This document shows, piece by piece, positions 60,760-64,000 of a stretch of DNA of 64,000 nt. This DNA comes from Camarhynchus parvulus. Its lineage: Eukaryota; Chordata; Aves; Passeriformes; Thraupidae. A program made the position numbers and the translations under genes. The DNA lies in the NCBI RefSeq assembly GCF_901933205.1, contig NC_044600.1, positions 1,798,001-1,862,000 on the forward strand, given 5' to 3'. Every line of letters starts with the position of its first letter. Within the stretch, counting starts at the first letter, position 1. The notes under the pieces are model-generated. The model saw only the letters and a list, made by a program, of their open reading frames with translations, was not told the origin of the DNA and did no database searches.

Positions 60760-61413
60760 TCAGAGGGAAATGTGTGCATTTTCCCAAAGGGTGAGCTTTG
60801 AGGAAGGAAAATGACTGTCCACAATAGATGTGCATGGAGGCTTCTTGATATTTATGTCTGGGAAGAAATAGTTAATGGAGTCAGCTATTTTCAAATGGAA
60901 TTGCTTCTGGTGGGCAAAGTCTGGTAACAACTGAAGATGTAGTTTGGAGGGAGGAAATTGATGGTTAGGTTTGTCATTCACCTGTGAATTATCCTGTTGA
61001 AGAGAAAGATGCAAAAAATACATCTGCCAGGTGGATGTGTCAGTGCCTTTATTAAAATATTCCTTATAGGTGAGGGCGTGGGTCTGGTTTAACCTGCAAA
61101 GGAGGTTTAAAGAGCTCTGCTGGCTCTCCTTTGGTGTGTTTGCAGTGGAATTTTGTAGGTGGAGCCTTGTTTGGTGCTGCTGCTTGTGGCTGGCTGAACC
61201 AAGTGCAAGGATATGAAAGTGTTGTGACAGTGGGGTTGTCACCATGGCTGTCTGGGGGCAAAAAAAAAAATAATCCCAGGAGATTTGCATGGTAGAATCT
61301 GTATTTTTTTGGCTTTTTTTTTGGGAGGGGGGGGGGGATTGTTTGTTTGGTTGATTTTTTTGTTGTTGTTGTTTTTTTGGGAGGGTTTCTTGAGTGTGAT
61401 GAGTTTTGAGCAA
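60760..61413 (-). other. Long open frame of doubtful meaning
   Basis: This is the longest non-minisatellite frame in the window: 217 codons open, or 176 from the first ATG (61290). The upstream part is the antisense of T/G homopolymers and gives only K, Q, N and P. The part after the ATG is rich in H, Q, S, N and L, with no membrane segment, motif or family that I recognise. The minus strand is poor in T here, which lowers the stop-codon rate and favours chance openness. No splice or promoter context was found. Most likely fortuitous. Confidence 0.12.
61265..61382 (+). repeat. Homopolymer-rich low-complexity tract with an 11-G run
   Basis: A-run (61261-61271), several T-runs, (GTT)n and a GGGA plus G11 run at 61323-61337 lie within about 120 bases. 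The tract is prone to slippage and sequencing error. Confidence 0.9.
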
Positions 61414-61501
61414 GAGATGTTAGGTGTCTGGGTTAAAGTGCCTGGATTAAACTTTTGGATTTCTTTGAAATTTCTTAAAGAATTTTTTTTTCTTTCCATT
61501 T

Positions 61502-61885
61502 CTGGGCTGTATCCTAATGTGTATCCCAGTGTGAGCTGTGTGTCCTGGGCTGTATCCTGGTGTATATCCCAGTGTGAGGCTCTATCCAGGGCTCTGCATC
61601 TCAGTGTATCTCAGGCTATATCCCCATATGAGGCTCTGTCCTGGGCTGTATCCCTATGTATATCCTGCTCTGGGGCTCTATCCTGAGCTGTATCCTGGTG
61701 TAAGGCTCTATCCTGGTGTCTCTCCTGGGCTCTATCCCCGTATGTATCCCAGTATATCTCCCAGGCTCTATCCCAGGCTAAATCCTGGTCTAAGGCTGTA
61801 TCCCAGTCCGTGTCCTGGGCTCTATCCTCTTGTAAGGCTCTATCCCAGGTGCTCTATCCCGGTGTATCTATCTCCCCGTGTATGT
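61502..61885 (+). repeat. Degenerate short-period tandem repeat (TATCCYRG-based)
   Basis: More than 20 irregular copies of a ggctctatcccaggt / gggctgtatcctggtgta type unit of about 10-24 bp make up the segment. Larger periods near 30 and 42 bp recur. Most length changes are multiples of 3, so one plus frame stays open for 143 codons and reads LYPG/VYPS-like peptides. No start context, signal peptide or splice site supports translation. Confidence 0.9.
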
Positions 61886-64000
61886 ATCTGGAGCTGCAGC
61901 TCCATCTCCTGGACAGAAATCCCCTCTCCATCCTCCAGCCCTTCCCGTACATTGTCACTGAAATTCTGAATTATCCTTACAGCAGCGCTCCCCACCGTGC
62001 GTGGGGCCTGGCCCTGCAGCGCAGTTTAACTGCAGAAAGGGGTGGTAAATAAATAAATTCTCCCTGTTTTTATTTTCCCTGATAATATAAAATGCATCCA
62101 GAGTTTTAGAGAAGCTGTCTCTGGAAATGAAAGTTATCAGATCCCAACAGGACTTGCTGTTAAGTCGACTTCGAGATTATCTTTAAATGACTTTTTTTCC
62201 ACATGCACTGGGAGCAGTTCAGAACAGCTTCTGTGAAACCAGGCTTTAAAAATGTTAAGGTAAATTCTCTCCAGAGTTATGGACTTCTCACTGAAAAACC
62301 AAATCACTGTGTCAGTGTTGCAGTGCTTTTTTTTCTTTGTTACTCCACTCATAAATTAGTGCTTCAAGTGCAGGAGGTGTTGCTTAGAAGTCTGATAGTG
62401 CTGTTTCAAGTAGAGTATTTTCCTTTGAGGTCTAAATAATCAATTATCACAATTATTTTTTAAGTATTTTGTGTGTCAGAAGTTGTGTTTTTTCAGAGAG
62501 TAGTTTCTTTTCAGTACAGATATAAATTGATATCTGTAATATAAATTTATATTATTTCCTTATAAATTTATAAGGAGACTGCCAGGTTGTTGTCACTGTC
62601 ATACAGAGAAGTTTTTTAGGGAAATGTCAGTAATCACTGGAGGAATAGTTTATGTACAGAATAAAACCATGAAAGGAAGATATTTTCCATCCATAACTTG
62701 TATCAGAAGTGGAGTGAGTTTCCCTGATGGCTTTCCAAGTCAGGACTGTGCTCTGAGCCTGTACAAGGCATTTTCTGTCTGGATGCCGCAGGAAAGCAAA
62801 GCTTTTCAAACAATGTTTATAGAACATTAACATTAAACCGCTGTGATGTCCAAGCAGCAGCTGGAAAATTGTCTGTGGCTGTGTGTGCCCAATGAAGCCA
62901 AGGCTGTGTGAGCGACTCCGTGGTGCGGCCTGAGAACCAACAAGGTAATTCTGAGGAATTATGTCCTTGTGACACTTGACTGAGATTAAATGAGTTTTGG
63001 CCGGTTTTGTCCAGTTATACAACATAACTGATGTGCTGTATTCAGAGACTGGGGGCAGGATTCACTCCTTGCTGCTCAGGCCACAGATGGATAAACACAG
63101 AGGAGCTGCGGGGACTGTGTGTGACAAGTGCGGCTTGGCAAAGCTCCTGCTGCTCTTGGTGGGCTTCCTCTGCATCAGAACTAATATGCTGCTGAATTAT
63201 TTGTGTGTAATCCTTCTACAAGGATGTGGCTGGCTGGAAATTGAAATTTTTGTGGTTATTCTAGGTTATTCTCTTGTCTTTCCACTTGCGTTAAGTTCAA
63301 AGGTAATGCGCTTTAAAAATGATTCCTGGCGTTCCCATCTGGGATTTTGCAATAAATTCTGCAAGCAAACAAACAAAAATCAAACAAGAAGAGAAAAAAG
63401 AGCAGCAACACTCCTATAGACAGATGTATGTTATAGTTCTATATGTGTAACTGGGATTTTTTGATCCTGTTGTTCTTTGAACTGTGTCTTTTTGAGGAGT
63501 GTTAAGTAGAAAATGTCAGAAAGCAGATACTTGAGATCTATTTGGCAGATAAAAGTAGCATTTAGAGAAGGTGTATTTTACTTGGAGTGGTAAGAAATCC
63601 TATTTTGGAACGTGGAAAGAAACTGTTATAAAGTATTTCACACCTTTGATGTCAATTCTTCCATTCTCAGTGCCCCATTGCTTCTCAGGGCTTCCTCTTC
63701 CCTCTGAGAAGCTTCAGCTTTTGGTGGGAGAAAAAAGTTTTGAGAATATTTATTTAGTTTAGAAATCCTTTCTGTTTGCTTAAGATAGCAATCATAAGAC
63801 TGTGTTATTAAGTGTGAATGGATGATGTAGATTTTCTTCCCAAGTTTACAGTAAAATTTCAAGCCCAAAACCTCAGAAACTCAAAAAAAAAAAAAAACAC
63901 CACACAAAAAAAAAAGGCAAAAAAAACAAACCCCAAAAATCAAGTCTGATAACTTTCCCAAACTGGAAATGTGTTGAACTTTAGGGACATTCAGATGAAG
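61886..64000. other. Unique non-coding DNA ending in an A-rich tract
   Basis: No gene or transposon is recognised. AT-rich inverted bits lie at 62520-62575. A low-complexity A-rich run (63882-63940) near the window end could be the tail of an element continuing outside, but nothing upstream resembles a retroposon. Confidence 0.45.

Noticed and set aside
63882..63940. A-rich run as the tail of a retrogene or retroposon
   Set aside because: No processed-gene or element sequence recognisable immediately upstream, and no flanking duplication seen within the window.

Overview
This window looks like non-coding (intergenic or intronic) DNA from a bird, most probably a songbird. It is AT-rich and CpG-poor, with no operon-like gene packing. 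It carries three 3'-end fragments of CR1, the LINE family typical of bird genomes, and four LTR-like elements. Three of those are closely related ~380 bp solo LTRs with 6-bp target-site duplications, of a type I associate with passerines. Species and chromosome cannot be read from the sequence. I recognise no complete protein-coding gene, rRNA, tRNA, CRISPR array or prokaryotic feature. The longest open frames are shadows of stop-free tandem repeats or of base-skewed DNA.

Layout: 1-3.8 kb is mostly unique DNA with one weak minus-strand terminal-exon candidate (755-1015). A 35-bp minisatellite lies at 3.77-4.42 kb, a (TGGA)n microsatellite at 5.86 kb, a solo LTR at 10.0 kb, a 132-bp polypyrimidine tract at 11.8 kb, a second solo LTR at 14.6 kb and a CR1 fragment at 15.7 kb. 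At 17.0-18.2 kb a ~95 bp sequence occurs twice and brackets a pyrimidine-rich stretch with an exon-like segment. At 20.7-21.3 kb there is an AT-rich block resembling conserved non-coding DNA that holds the best coding candidate, a 57-codon minus-strand exon-like frame (20988-21158). A CR1 fragment follows at 24.5 kb, a minisatellite built of two alternating related units at 25.7-26.3 kb, and a G-rich minisatellite at 27.9 kb.

From ~34.5 kb rightwards the plus strand becomes visibly richer in G and T. This half holds a pyrimidine-rich minisatellite (35.7 kb), an LTR-like element with TATA and poly(A) signals (36.05-36.55 kb), a CR1 fragment (39.6 kb), a cluster of GCCATAAAT motifs (41 kb), a third solo LTR on the minus strand (47.7-48.1 kb), a small duplication (51.5 kb), and a degenerate frame-preserving repeat (61.5-61.9 kb).

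No new biological system is demonstrated. The observations most worth testing are the two-unit minisatellite, the minus-strand exon candidate, the duplicated 95-bp sequence, the dated LTR insertions and the strand-composition switch. All exon candidates are inference from open frames plus splice-like motifs and carry low confidence.
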